This document shows, one piece after another, positions 38,038-45,336 of a stretch of DNA of 45,336 nt. The translations under genes and the position numbers were made by a program. The DNA lies in the NCBI RefSeq assembly GCF_001418255.1, contig NZ_LIPV01000015.1, positions 1 through 45,336 on the forward strand. Direction: 5' to 3'. Each line of letters begins with the position of its first letter. Positions within the stretch are counted from its first letter, which is position 1. The notes under the pieces are model-generated. The model worked only from the letters and a program-made list of their open reading frames with translations, ran no database searches and was not told the origin of the DNA. The DNA is from Thiomonas bhubaneswarensis. Its GTDB lineage: Bacteria > Pseudomonadota > Gammaproteobacteria > Burkholderiales > Burkholderiaceae_C.

Positions 38038-38646
38038 ATGAGCGCTACTGACATTCAGAACCTGGGCTTGGTGCCCATGGTCATCGAGCAAAGCGGCCGC
38101 GGCGAGCGCGCCTACGACATTTACTCGCGCCTGCTGCGCGAGCGAGTGATCTTTCTGGTGGGCCCGATCAACGATCAGATGGCCAATCTGGTCGTGGCCC
38201 AACTGCTGTTTCTCGAGTCGGAAAACCCCGACAAGGATATTTCGCTCTACATCAACTCCCCCGGCGGTTCGGTGTCCGCGGGCATGGCTATTTTCGACAC
38301 CATGCAGTTCATCAAGCCCGATGTTTCGACGCTGTGCACCGGCATTGCGGCCAGCATGGGGGCTTTCCTGATGGCGGCGGGGGCGAAGGGCAAGCGCTAC
38401 TCGCTGCCGAACTCGCGCATCATGATTCACCAGCCTCTGGGCGGCGCACAGGGGCAGGCCTCCGACATCGAAATCCAGGCACGCGAGATTCTTTATTTGC
38501 GCGAACGGCTCAACGGCATCCTGGCCGAGCGCACCGGGCAGCCGCTCGAAAAAATCGCCACCGATACTGATCGCGACTTTTTCATGTCCGCCGATCAGGC
38601 CAAGGACTACGGCCTGATCGACGAAGTGATCGCGAAACGCTCCTGA
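38038..38646 (+). CDS. clpP: ATP-dependent Clp protease proteolytic subunit
   Basis: 202-residue serine protease forming the tetradecameric chamber fed by ClpX or ClpA. The catalytic triad is S106 (GIAASMGAF), H131 ([10 protein letters not shown]) and D180 (TDTDRD). GPINDQMAN and [15 protein letters not shown] are the usual core motifs. The start is ATG 38038. A TTGCCT (37979) and an extended TGCTAAT-like -10 (38003-38008) upstream are a weak promoter candidate. clpX follows after 24 bp. Confidence 0.97.
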   Translation: MSATDIQNLGLVPMVIEQSGRGERAYDIYSRLLRERVIFLVGPINDQMANLVVAQLLFLESENPDKDISLYINSPGGSVSAGMAIFDTMQFIKPDVSTLCTGIAASMGAFLMAAGAKGKRYSLPNSRIMIHQPLGGAQGQASDIEIQAREILYLRERLNGILAERTGQPLEKIATDTDRDFFMSADQAKDYGLIDEVIAKRS

Positions 38647-38670
38647 CACCGATAGTGAATCCCTACGCTC

Positions 38671-39939
38671 ATGGCTGACAAAAAATCGTCTTCGGGTGAA
38701 AAGACCCTGTACTGCTCGTTCTGCGGAAAGAGCCAGCACGAGGTCAAGAAGCTCATCGCGGGCCCGTCGGTGTTCATCTGCGACGAGTGCATCGACCTGT
38801 GCAATGAAATCATCCGCGATGAAGTCACCGCGGTCGATTCCCACGGCAAGGTGGCCAGCGCCGATCTGCCGACCCCGTCGGAAATCAAGGCCATCCTGGA
38901 TCAGTATGTGATCGGCCAGGAGGCGGCCAAGCGCATTCTGGCCGTCGCGGTGTACAACCACTACAAGCGGCTCAAGCACATCGGGCAGACCAGCGACGTC
39001 GAGCTGGCCAAGAGCAACATCCTGCTGGTCGGGCCCACCGGCTCGGGCAAGACCTTGCTGGCACAAACCCTGGCGCGACTGCTCAACGTGCCCTTCGTCA
39101 TCGCCGACGCCACCACGCTGACCGAGGCCGGCTACGTGGGTGAGGACGTCGAGAACATCATTCAGAAGCTGCTGCAGAACTGCAACTACGAGATCGAGCG
39201 CGCGCAGCGCGGCATCGTCTACATCGACGAGATCGACAAAATCTCCCGCAAGTCGGACAACCCCAGCATCACCCGCGACGTCTCGGGCGAAGGCGTGCAG
39301 CAAGCCTTGCTCAAACTCATCGAAGGCACCATGGCCTCGGTGCCGCCGCAAGGGGGGCGAAAGCATCCGAACCAGGATTTCATTCAGGTCGATACGACCA
39401 ATATCCTGTTCATCTGCGGTGGCGCGTTCGATGGTCTGGAGAAAGTCATCCGCAACCGATCGGAGAAATCAGGCATCGGCTTCTCGGCCACGGTGAAGAG
39501 CCAATCCGAGCGCAGTGTGTCCGAAACCTTCCTTCAGGCCCAGCCCGAAGACCTCGTCAAGTTCGGTCTGATTCCTGAACTGGTGGGTCGCCTGCCCGTG
39601 GTGGCCGCGCTGGAAGAGCTCGACGAGGCTGCGCTGATCGAAATTCTCACGGCACCGAAGAACTCGCTGGTCAAGCAATACCAGAAGCTGTTCGAGATGG
39701 ACGGCATCAAGCTGGAGTTTCGCCCTGCAGCACTCGAAGCGATTGCGCGCAGGGCGCTTGAGCGCAAGACAGGTGCACGCGGGCTGCGATCGATCGTCGA
39801 GCAGGCCCTGCTCGATCTGATGTTCGATCTGCCCAATGCGAAGGGCGTGGCCAGCGTCGTTGTCGACGAGAACGTGATTACCTCGGGTGCCAAGCCGCTG
39901 CTCATCTACGAAGACGCCGCGAAGGCTTCAGGAACCTGA
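38671..39939 (+). CDS. clpX: ATP-dependent Clp protease ATP-binding subunit ClpX
   Basis: 422-residue AAA+ unfoldase partner of ClpP. The N-terminal zinc-binding domain has C15, C18, C37 and C40 (YCSFCGK, FICDEC). The AAA+ module has Walker A GPTGSGKT (121-128), Walker [11 protein letters not shown], the [23 protein letters not shown] segment, and a sensor-2 region ending in [14 protein letters not shown]. An IGF-type loop ([12 protein letters not shown]) for ClpP docking is present. It is 24 bp downstream of clpP. Confidence 0.98.
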   Translation: MADKKSSSGEKTLYCSFCGKSQHEVKKLIAGPSVFICDECIDLCNEIIRDEVTAVDSHGKVASADLPTPSEIKAILDQYVIGQEAAKRILAVAVYNHYKRLKHIGQTSDVELAKSNILLVGPTGSGKTLLAQTLARLLNVPFVIADATTLTEAGYVGEDVENIIQKLLQNCNYEIERAQRGIVYIDEIDKISRKSDNPSITRDVSGEGVQQALLKLIEGTMASVPPQGGRKHPNQDFIQVDTTNILFICGGAFDGLEKVIRNRSEKSGIGFSATVKSQSERSVSETFLQAQPEDLVKFGLIPELVGRLPVVAALEELDEAALIEILTAPKNSLVKQYQKLFEMDGIKLEFRPAALEAIARRALERKTGARGLRSIVEQALLDLMFDLPNAKGVASVVVDENVITSGAKPLLIYEDAAKASGT

Positions 39940-40028
39940 AGGTTGCAGGCGGGGCGTCGGCCTGACGCCAGCTTGCAAATTCGGCCCGCGGCCCCATTTG
40001 CACTCCAACTATTTTTCGGGTGACCCAC

Positions 40029-42449
40029 ATGTCCGATACCCCTGAGCAAAACATCGACCTCACCGCGCTGCCTCTGCTGCCTTTGCGCGATGTGGTCGTT
40101 TTCCCCCATATGGTGATTCCCTTGTTCGTCGGGCGTCCCAAGTCGATCAAGGCGCTCGAATCCGCCATGGAGAGCGGCAAGCAGATCATGCTGGTCGCCC
40201 AGAAGGCCGCGGCCAAGGACGAGCCCAAGCCCGACGATCTGTTCGAGGTGGGTTGTCTGTCGAGCATTCTGCAGATGCTCAAGCTGCCCGACGGCACCGT
40301 GAAGGTGCTGGTCGAAGGCGCGCAGCGGGCCAAGGCGCTGAACATCCGAGACAACGGCGAGTTCTTTGCCTGCGAGGCGGTGCCTATCGCTTCCAGCTCG
40401 GAGTCGAGCGCGGAATCGGAAGCCATGCGGCGCGCGGTCGTGGCGCAGTTCGATCAGTACGTCAAGCTGAACAAGAAGATTCCCCCGGAGATTCTCACCT
40501 CGATTTCTGGCATCGACGATCCGGGTCGTCTGGCCGACACGATTGCCGCACACCTGCCGCTCAAGCTCGAACAGAAGCAATCAGTGCTGGATCTGCACGA
40601 CGTGCATGCCCGCCTGGAAAACCTGCTCGAGCAACTCGAGCGTGAAGTGGGCATCCTGCAGGTGGAGAAGCGTATCCGTGGCCGCGTTCGGCGGCAGATG
40701 GAAAAGAGCCAGCGCGAGTACTACCTTAATGAGCAGGTCAAGGCCATCCAGAAGGAGCTGGGCGAGGGCGAGGAAGGCGCGGACATCGAAGAGATCGAGA
40801 AAAAGATCAAGGCTGCGCGCATGCCCAAGGACGCCAAGAAGAAGGCCGAAGGCGAGTTGAAGAAACTCAAGCTGATGTCGCCGATGTCGGCCGAGGCGAC
40901 CGTGGTGCGCAACTATCTCGACGTGCTGGTTGGCTTGCCCTGGTCCAAAAAGAGCAAGGTGCGTCACGATCTCGCCTTTGCCGAGGAAGTGCTCGAAGAA
41001 GATCACTACGGGCTTGAAAAAGTCAAGGAACGCATCCTGGAGTACCTTGCGGTTCAACAGCGCGTGGACAAGGTCAAGGCGCCCATCCTCTGTCTGGTCG
41101 GCCCCCCGGGGGTCGGCAAAACCTCTCTGGGCCAATCCATCGCCCGCGCCACGGGGCGCAAGTTCGTGCGCATGGCCCTGGGCGGGGTGCGGGACGAGGC
41201 CGAAATTCGCGGCCATCGCCGCACTTACATCGGCGCGATGCCCGGCAAGATCCTCCAGAGCCTGAACAAGGTGGCGGTGCGCAATCCTCTGTTCCTGCTC
41301 GACGAGGTGGACAAGCTCGGCATGGATTTTCGCGGTGATCCTTCGTCGGCCTTGCTTGAGGTGCTTGATCCCGAACAGAATCACACGTTCAGCGACCACT
41401 ATGTCGAGGTCGATTTCGACCTGTCCGACGTCATGTTCGTCGCCACCTCGAATTCGCTCAACATTCCACCGGCGCTGCTCGATCGCATGGAAGTGATCCG
41501 GCTGGCGGGTTACACCGAGGACGAAAAGGTCAGCATAGCCCAGCGTTATCTGCTGCCCAAGCAGATGAAGAACAACGGCGTGAAGCCCGACGAACTCGAC
41601 GTCACCGAAAGCGCCATCCGCGGCATCATTCGTTACTACACCCGCGAAGCCGGGGTGCGTTCGCTGGAACGTGAGATTTCGCGGATCTGCCGCAAAGCCG
41701 TCAAGGGGCGGCTACTGAAGACTTATGCCGATCAGGTCGTGGTCACCGAAGACAATCTTCATGACTTCCTCGGGGTGCGGCGCTTCAATTTTGGCATGGC
41801 CGAGAAGCAGAATCAGGTCGGGCAGGTGGTTGGCCTGGCCTGGACCGAGGTGGGGGGCGATCTGCTGACCATCGAGGCGACATCGATGCCCGGCAAAGGC
41901 GCCATCCTGCGCACAGGGTCGCTGGGCGATGTGATGAAGGAGTCGGTCGAAGCGGCACGCACCGTGGTGCGTGTGCGCGCTCGCCGCCTGGGCATCAAGG
42001 ACGAGTTGTTCGAGAAGCGTGACCTTCACATTCACGTCCCTGAAGGCGCGACCCCCAAGGACGGCCCGAGCGCGGGCATTGCCATGACGACGGCGATCGT
42101 CTCCGCCATGACCGGCATTCCGGTCAAGGCGGAGGTGGCGATGACGGGCGAGATCACGCTGCGCGGCGAGGTTCTCGGCATCGGCGGCCTGAAGGAAAAA
42201 CTGCTCGCGGCGTTGCGTGGCGGCATCAAGACGGTGCTGATTCCCGAAGAAAACGTAAAAGATCTTCAAGAGATGCCCGAGAACGTAAAGTCCAATCTCA
42301 CCATCATCCCGGTGAAATGGATCGATCAGGTACTGGATCTCGCCCTAGAGCGGGTTCCTGTTGCGCTGGAAGACGAGGGCGGTACCAAGGACGTAGCGGT
42401 CCCGGTGGCATCGACCGAGTCGACGCACTCCGAGGGCGCACGTCACTGA
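40029..42449 (+). CDS. lon: ATP-dependent Lon protease
   Basis: 806-residue AAA+ protease of misfolded and regulatory proteins. The N-terminal LAN domain is about 10-200 ([23 protein letters not shown]). A long coiled-coil follows, then Walker A GPPGVGKT (358-365) and [12 protein letters not shown]. The C-terminal protease domain has catalytic S681 in [10 protein letters not shown] and K724 in GGLKEK. The final 30 residues are an acidic, Ser/Thr/Val-rich tail. ATG 40029 is chosen over a GTG nine bases upstream. A terminator follows at 42564. Confidence 0.98.
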   Translation: MSDTPEQNIDLTALPLLPLRDVVVFPHMVIPLFVGRPKSIKALESAMESGKQIMLVAQKAAAKDEPKPDDLFEVGCLSSILQMLKLPDGTVKVLVEGAQRAKALNIRDNGEFFACEAVPIASSSESSAESEAMRRAVVAQFDQYVKLNKKIPPEILTSISGIDDPGRLADTIAAHLPLKLEQKQSVLDLHDVHARLENLLEQLEREVGILQVEKRIRGRVRRQMEKSQREYYLNEQVKAIQKELGEGEEGADIEEIEKKIKAARMPKDAKKKAEGELKKLKLMSPMSAEATVVRNYLDVLVGLPWSKKSKVRHDLAFAEEVLEEDHYGLEKVKERILEYLAVQQRVDKVKAPILCLVGPPGVGKTSLGQSIARATGRKFVRMALGGVRDEAEIRGHRRTYIGAMPGKILQSLNKVAVRNPLFLLDEVDKLGMDFRGDPSSALLEVLDPEQNHTFSDHYVEVDFDLSDVMFVATSNSLNIPPALLDRMEVIRLAGYTEDEKVSIAQRYLLPKQMKNNGVKPDELDVTESAIRGIIRYYTREAGVRSLEREISRICRKAVKGRLLKTYADQVVVTEDNLHDFLGVRRFNFGMAEKQNQVGQVVGLAWTEVGGDLLTIEATSMPGKGAILRTGSLGDVMKESVEAARTVVRVRARRLGIKDELFEKRDLHIHVPEGATPKDGPSAGIAMTTAIVSAMTGIPVKAEVAMTGEITLRGEVLGIGGLKEKLLAALRGGIKTVLIPEENVKDLQEMPENVKSNLTIIPVKWIDQVLDLALERVPVALEDEGGTKDVAVPVASTESTHSEGARH

Positions 42450-42563
42450 GCCTCATCGGAACAGTGTTCTCACGATGATGGCGCCCCACGGCGTGCTGCG
42501 TTGACGGCGCCGCCAGCCATCCCGCCGACATTCATCTGGCCCACATGGGCCGCCCCACCCCAT

Positions 42564-42592
42564 GCCACCCAATCCGGTGGCTTTTTCTTTTT
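42564..42592 (+). terminator. Rho-independent terminator of lon
   Basis: A GCCACC/GGTGGC stem (six base pairs, loop CAATCC) is followed by TTTTTCTTTTT. It lies 115 bp after the lon stop. The 115 bp between stop and hairpin show no gene. Confidence 0.8.
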
Positions 42593-42705
42593 GGTCAATA
42601 ACTTAGGATGCTCATTGCATCTCGATCGCTCTGCTCGATGCGTCCCTACGGTGCAGTGGCTGCAACATCGAGGTGCAAGAATGGATGCGACAGACCACGA
42701 TACCC

Positions 42706-42720
42706 GGAGGAGGCAGCTTG
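42706..42720 (+). promoter_or_regulatory. Strong Shine-Dalgarno deciding a TTG start
   Basis: GGAGGAGG (42706-42713) stands directly before the TTG at 42718-42720; the GGAGG core is seven bases away. The start GTG (42673) and ATG (42685) upstream have no such site. The resulting N-terminus MIQSYADYQ matches where serine-acetyltransferase-like proteins of this type usually begin. Confidence 0.65.
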
Positions 42721-43284
42721 ATCCAATCGTATGCAGACTACCAGATGTATCTAGAAGCCGATCGCATTGCGCTGGGGGTGAACTCACGCTGGGCGCAGTT
42801 GTACGATGAGATCTATCAGTTCCAGCGCTTGCTAAGAAAAGTCGAATTTCTCACAAATTGCAGAAAAAGTTCGCTGCGCAGGCGCATCGTAGCGTTTCGG
42901 TTTCGTAGACTTTCGATCAGATTGGGCTTTTCCATTCCCATCAATGTGTTCGGGCCCGGGCTCGCCATACTTCATTACGGCACCATCGTGGTGAATTCGG
43001 GTGCGAGAATCGGTTCCAATTGCAGAATTCATACCGGAGTCAATATTGGTGCCCAGCTCGGTAGTGGGGGTAAGGCGCCAAAAATTGGAAATAATTGTTA
43101 TATCGCTCCTGGCGCCAAATTGTTTGGCGATATCCATATTGGTGACAATACCGCCATCGGTGCCAATGCAGTGGTCAACAAGAGCTTTCCAGAAGGTAAT
43201 GTGACACTTGGCGGAATACCTGCCAAGATCATTTCAGAGAAGTCGACCGAAGGTCTTTTCGTTCATGGCGACAAGCGTTTTTGA
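42718..43284 (+). CDS. Serine acetyltransferase-like hexapeptide-repeat protein
   Basis: 188 residues from TTG 42718. An N-terminal helical region (YLEADRIALG, FQRLLRKVEFLTNC) is followed by a left-handed beta-helix acyltransferase domain of hexapeptide repeats (about 80-175). In that domain, HYGTIVVNSGARIG, HTGVNIGA, GNNCYIAPGAKLFG and IGANAVVNKSFPEGNV are the visible rungs. It resembles CysE-type enzymes of polysaccharide or capsule loci more than the cysteine-pathway enzyme. Its second half is clearly AT-richer than its neighbours, suggesting recent transfer. It lies alone between lon and an IS3 element; its stop is part of repeat D. An unrelated promoter is not evident. Confidence 0.78.
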   Translation: MIQSYADYQMYLEADRIALGVNSRWAQLYDEIYQFQRLLRKVEFLTNCRKSSLRRRIVAFRFRRLSIRLGFSIPINVFGPGLAILHYGTIVVNSGARIGSNCRIHTGVNIGAQLGSGGKAPKIGNNCYIAPGAKLFGDIHIGDNTAIGANAVVNKSFPEGNVTLGGIPAKIISEKSTEGLFVHGDKRF

Positions 43285-43331
43285 GTGCCCCCAGGGCAGG
43301 GCTGCGCCCAGCCCGCCCCCCACGGGGGTCA
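43285..43331 (-). repeat. Dispersed repeat, copy D (truncated by IS3)
   Basis: This 47-bp fragment contains the second and third hairpin part of the repeat. TGAGTGCCCCCAGGG again starts at the stop codon of the gene before it, as in copy B. The AAGGAAA...TTTCCTT hairpin is missing: the fragment breaks exactly where the IS3 terminal repeat begins (GGGGGTCA, then TGAACCG). The missing half is not found on the other side of the IS, so the insertion was probably accompanied by a deletion. Confidence 0.75.
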
Positions 43332-43484
43332 TGAACCGCACCGGGTTTCGAGGAGGCTTGTTGGCTTGAGTCCGACCGTGCTGGCCTGACAGTCAAGCGG
43401 ATGGTTGGGTTTCAGATTTTCTCTCACTCAGCCCCCTGCAGGGGCCGCCGGAGGCGCCCCCCGGTTGGGCCATGCCTGCATGGG

Positions 43485-44423
43485 TCAACCCTCCTGGTGA
43501 TCTGTCGCGTGGGCAGCCGTGATGGTTGATGATGTCTGGGCCTGGTGTCGCCAGTAGGCGGCTTCGGCCTCGGCAGGCGGGATGTAACCGATGGGCTCGA
43601 GCAAGCGGTGGTGGTTGAACCATGAAACCCATTCGAGCGTGGCCAGCTCGACCGCTTCGCGCGTCTTCCATGGCCCGTGCCGGTGGATGACCTCCGCCTT
43701 GAACAGCCCGTTGATCGTCTCCGCCAGCGCGTTGTCGTAGGAGTCGCCCGTGCTGCCCACCGAGGGCTCGATACCGGCCTCGGCCAGGCGCTCGCTGTAG
43801 CGGATGGAGACGTACTGGCTGCCGCGGTCGCTGTGATGCACCAGTGCGCCGTCACGTTCAGCCCGGCGCGCATACAGCGCCTGTTCCAGCGCATCCAGCA
43901 CGAAGTCGGTCTGCATCGAGGTACTCACCCGCCAGCCGACGATGAAGCGCGCGAACACGTCGACGATGAAGGCCACGTACACGAAGCCCTGCCAGGTCGA
44001 GACATACGTGAAATCCGCCACCCACAGCGCATTGGGTCGGTCGGCCTTGAACTGGCGGTTCACACGGTCCAGCGGACACACCGCGCGGGCATCGGGCACC
44101 GTGGTGCGCACGCCCTTGCCGCGGCGCACGCCTTGCAACCCGGCTCGCCGCATCAGCCGCTCCACCGTGCAGCGCGCGACGCTCACGCCTTCGCGCAGGA
44201 GTTGGCGCCAAACCTTGTCGGCGCCGTAGACCCGCAAGTTCTGCTCGAACACACGCTGCACCTGCGGCAGCAGGATGGCATCGCGCTGTGCCCGCGCAGG
44301 CAGCAGCGCGGGTTGGCGCACACGGGCGGCATGGCGCCGGTACGCCGACGGGGCAACCTGCAGCGCGGTGCAGATCGGCTCGACCCCGAGGCGCGCGCGG
44401 TGTGCGTCGATGAAGGCGTTCAC
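43485..44423 (-). CDS. IS3-family transposase OrfB (DDE integrase)
   Basis: 312-residue rve-type integrase. Catalytic Asp/Asp/Glu residues are in [16 protein letters not shown] and [15 protein letters not shown], in the right spacing. The N-terminal HTH_21-like region is [15 protein letters not shown] and [13 protein letters not shown] 44423 overlaps the OrfA stop in its normal frame, as in IS3 elements that make OrfAB by programmed -1 frameshift. The C-terminal 25 residues are Thr/Ala/His-rich. Confidence 0.9.
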   Translation of the reverse strand: MNAFIDAHRARLGVEPICTALQVAPSAYRRHAARVRQPALLPARAQRDAILLPQVQRVFEQNLRVYGADKVWRQLLREGVSVARCTVERLMRRAGLQGVRRGKGVRTTVPDARAVCPLDRVNRQFKADRPNALWVADFTYVSTWQGFVYVAFIVDVFARFIVGWRVSTSMQTDFVLDALEQALYARRAERDGALVHHSDRGSQYVSIRYSERLAEAGIEPSVGSTGDSYDNALAETINGLFKAEVIHRHGPWKTREAVELATLEWVSWFNHHRLLEPIGYIPPAEAEAAYWRHQAQTSSTITAAHATDHQEG

Positions 44424-44745
44424 TTCTTGTGATGGCGGTCGATCCGCGCAGGGCGAAATAGGCGCTGGCCAGCTTCAGGATCTCGTTGGTCTTGCGCAGC
44501 TCGCGCACTTCGCGCTCGAGTTCCTTGATGCGTTGCTGCTCGGCGGTGGTTGCGCCGGGGCGCTTGCCGCTATCGCGCTCGCCTTGGCGTACCCATTTGC
44601 GCAGGGTCTCTGCCGTGCAACCGATCTTGGAGGCGATCGACTCGATCGCCGCCCACTGCGACGGGTACTGGTCTGCGGCATCGAACACCATGCGCACCGC
44701 GCGCTCGATGACCTCGGGGGAATACTTCGGGGACTTCCTCATCAT
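44420..44745 (-). pseudogene. IS3-family OrfA with probable one-base deletion
   Basis: OrfA begins at ATG 44742 or 44745 ([20 protein letters not shown]), with a helix-turn-helix ([21 protein letters not shown]) and a leucine-zipper-like coiled-coil ([24 protein letters not shown]). The intact frame then runs through AYFAL into a long unrelated extension without a stop. One base earlier, a different frame gives ARIDRHHKK and a TGA (44420-44422) that overlaps OrfB as expected. So a one-base deletion (or two-base insertion) near 44446-44453 is the simplest explanation. Production of OrfAB would be impaired. Confidence 0.55.
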
Positions 44746-44881
44746 GGCTCCATTCTCTCAATCGAAGGAGCCTCCTCAAAAACCGGGGCGGTTCACTCGC
44801 CAAATTGACCGTGCTTTGCGTCAATCAAGTCTGGAGCCGTTGATCGCCAAACGAGTTGCATCCTTCGATCTGATGATGACT

Positions 44882-45336
44882 CTTGGGCGCCTCGAAAAAC
44901 CTGGCGGTCTCGCGGCGGTGCGTACATGATGTGGTCGAGTTGATGTGACAAGGGGATGGGAGTGATCAAGGTCAGTCTGTTCGCGGAGCAGGAGCGCGAG
45001 ACGAAGTTGGACAAGATCGGCGACGCGTTGAGCAAGCTGGCCGAGCATGTGGACTTCGCGGCGCTGGCCGCGGAGACCGACGAGGCAGCGCCGAGGCCGG
45101 GGCGTGAACGCGGTGGCCGCCCGCCGTTGCCGACCGAGCTGATGGTGCGGGTGCTGGTCGTGCAGCAGCTCTACAACCTCAGCGACGAGCAGATGGAGTT
45201 CCAGCTTCTGGATCGGCTGAGCTTCCAGCGCTTCGTGGGCTTGCGGCAGAGTTCGCAGGCACCGGACCGCACGACGATCTGGACCTTCAAGGAGCGGCTG
45301 ATCAAGGCCGGCGCAACCGAGCGCATCTTCGAGGCG
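44882..45336 (+). mobile_element. IS5-family element, 5' end (partial, runs off right edge)
   Basis: Inverted counterpart of bases 1-455, with one mismatch (C at 45077). The outer boundary is CTTGGGCGCCTCG at 44882. An 86-bp spacer without a recognisable gene separates it from the IS3 end at 44795. Confidence 0.85.
44956..45336 (+). CDS. IS5-family transposase, N-terminal 127 codons (partial)
   Basis: Same protein as at the left edge, differing at one residue (Thr in AETDE, where the left has Ile). A DUF772-like region is present; the DDE domain is beyond the edge. ATG 44956 is almost against AGGGG, so GTG 44962, six bases from that site, may be the real start. Confidence 0.8.
   Translation, partial: MGVIKVSLFAEQERETKLDKIGDALSKLAEHVDFAALAAETDEAAPRPGRERGGRPPLPTELMVRVLVVQQLYNLSDEQMEFQLLDRLSFQRFVGLRQSSQAPDRTTIWTFKERLIKAGATERIFEA

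Larger units (their letters stand above)
43332..44795 (-). mobile_element. IS3-family insertion sequence, full length
   Basis: A 1464-bp element with orfA and orfB on the minus strand. Its ends are imperfect inverted repeats of about 29 bp: TGAACCGCCCCGG... at 44795 reading leftward, and TGAACCGCACCGG... at 43332 reading rightward, both continuing to GAGGAGGCT. Flanks show no matching target duplication by eye (left GTCA, right CTCG). The 153 bp between the right end and the orfB stop are longer than usual and hold GC-rich small hairpins (43434-43475). Confidence 0.85.

Noticed and set aside
39953-39969. GGCGTC/GACGCC hairpin between clpX and lon
   Set aside because: Short, without a U-tract; the clpX and lon genes may be co-transcribed through it.
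43858-44419. Long extension of the IS3 OrfA frame
   Set aside because: It overlaps the intact OrfB and results from the frameshift near 44450; the Arg/Ala/Pro-rich product matches no family.

Overview
The window is GC-rich chromosomal DNA whose gene content and gene order are typical of a Burkholderiales betaproteobacterium. The supporting blocks are serB/mfd/ispD-ispF, xseA/sodB/exbBD/lpxK/Trm112/kdsB/adk, dnaG-rpoD, and tRNA-Leu/tig/clpP/clpX/lon. A Thiomonas-like genus is a guess from overall style and cannot be proved here. Almost all of the window is core housekeeping DNA. The accessory material is at the two edges and in scattered repeats.

Layout, left to right. 1-455: 5' end of an IS5-family element pointing left. 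491-2308 (-): NERD-nuclease/UvrD-like helicase. 2524-3120 (+): glycine-zipper lipoprotein. 3168-7582 (-): serB and mfd. 7626-9321 (+): ispD, ispF and a DUF192 protein, overlapping by ATGA junctions. 9444-12927 (+): a secreted module (small exported protein, His/Trp-rich lipoprotein, Tat-exported DUF1800 and DUF1501 proteins). 12982-15076 (-): xseA then sodB, with a clear sodB terminator. 15419-19290 (+): exbB, exbD, lpxK, a Trm112-like gene, kdsB and adk. 19307-20065 (+): an SDR. 20166-24761 (+): dnaG and rpoD. 24830-25750 (+): a class III nucleotidyl cyclase fused to an FHA domain. 25776-26873 (+): hemH. 26928-31276 (-): moaA, asnB and a GNAT-like gene, followed by an unlisted 39-residue membrane peptide. 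31369-31917 (-): PAP2 phosphatase. 32080-35343 (+): SDR, thioesterase and acetoacetyl-CoA synthetase. 35428-36273 (-): divergent squalene/phytoene-synthase-like protein. 36397-36483: tRNA-Leu(UAG). 36538-42449 (+): tig, clpP, clpX and lon, the proteostasis block. 42718-43284 (+): AT-richer serine-acetyltransferase-like gene. 43332-44795: complete IS3-family element. 44882-45336: the same IS5-family end as on the left, now pointing right.

Three things go beyond ordinary annotation. First, the first and last 455 bases are inverted copies of one IS end, with a single base difference. Second, a dispersed palindromic repeat of about 79 bp, made of three hairpins, sits against stop or start codons (two long copies, two partial copies). 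Third, there are small or unusual genes: the 39-aa membrane peptide, the cyclase-FHA fusion, and the exported four-gene module. No CRISPR array, prophage or complete new defence system is visible.
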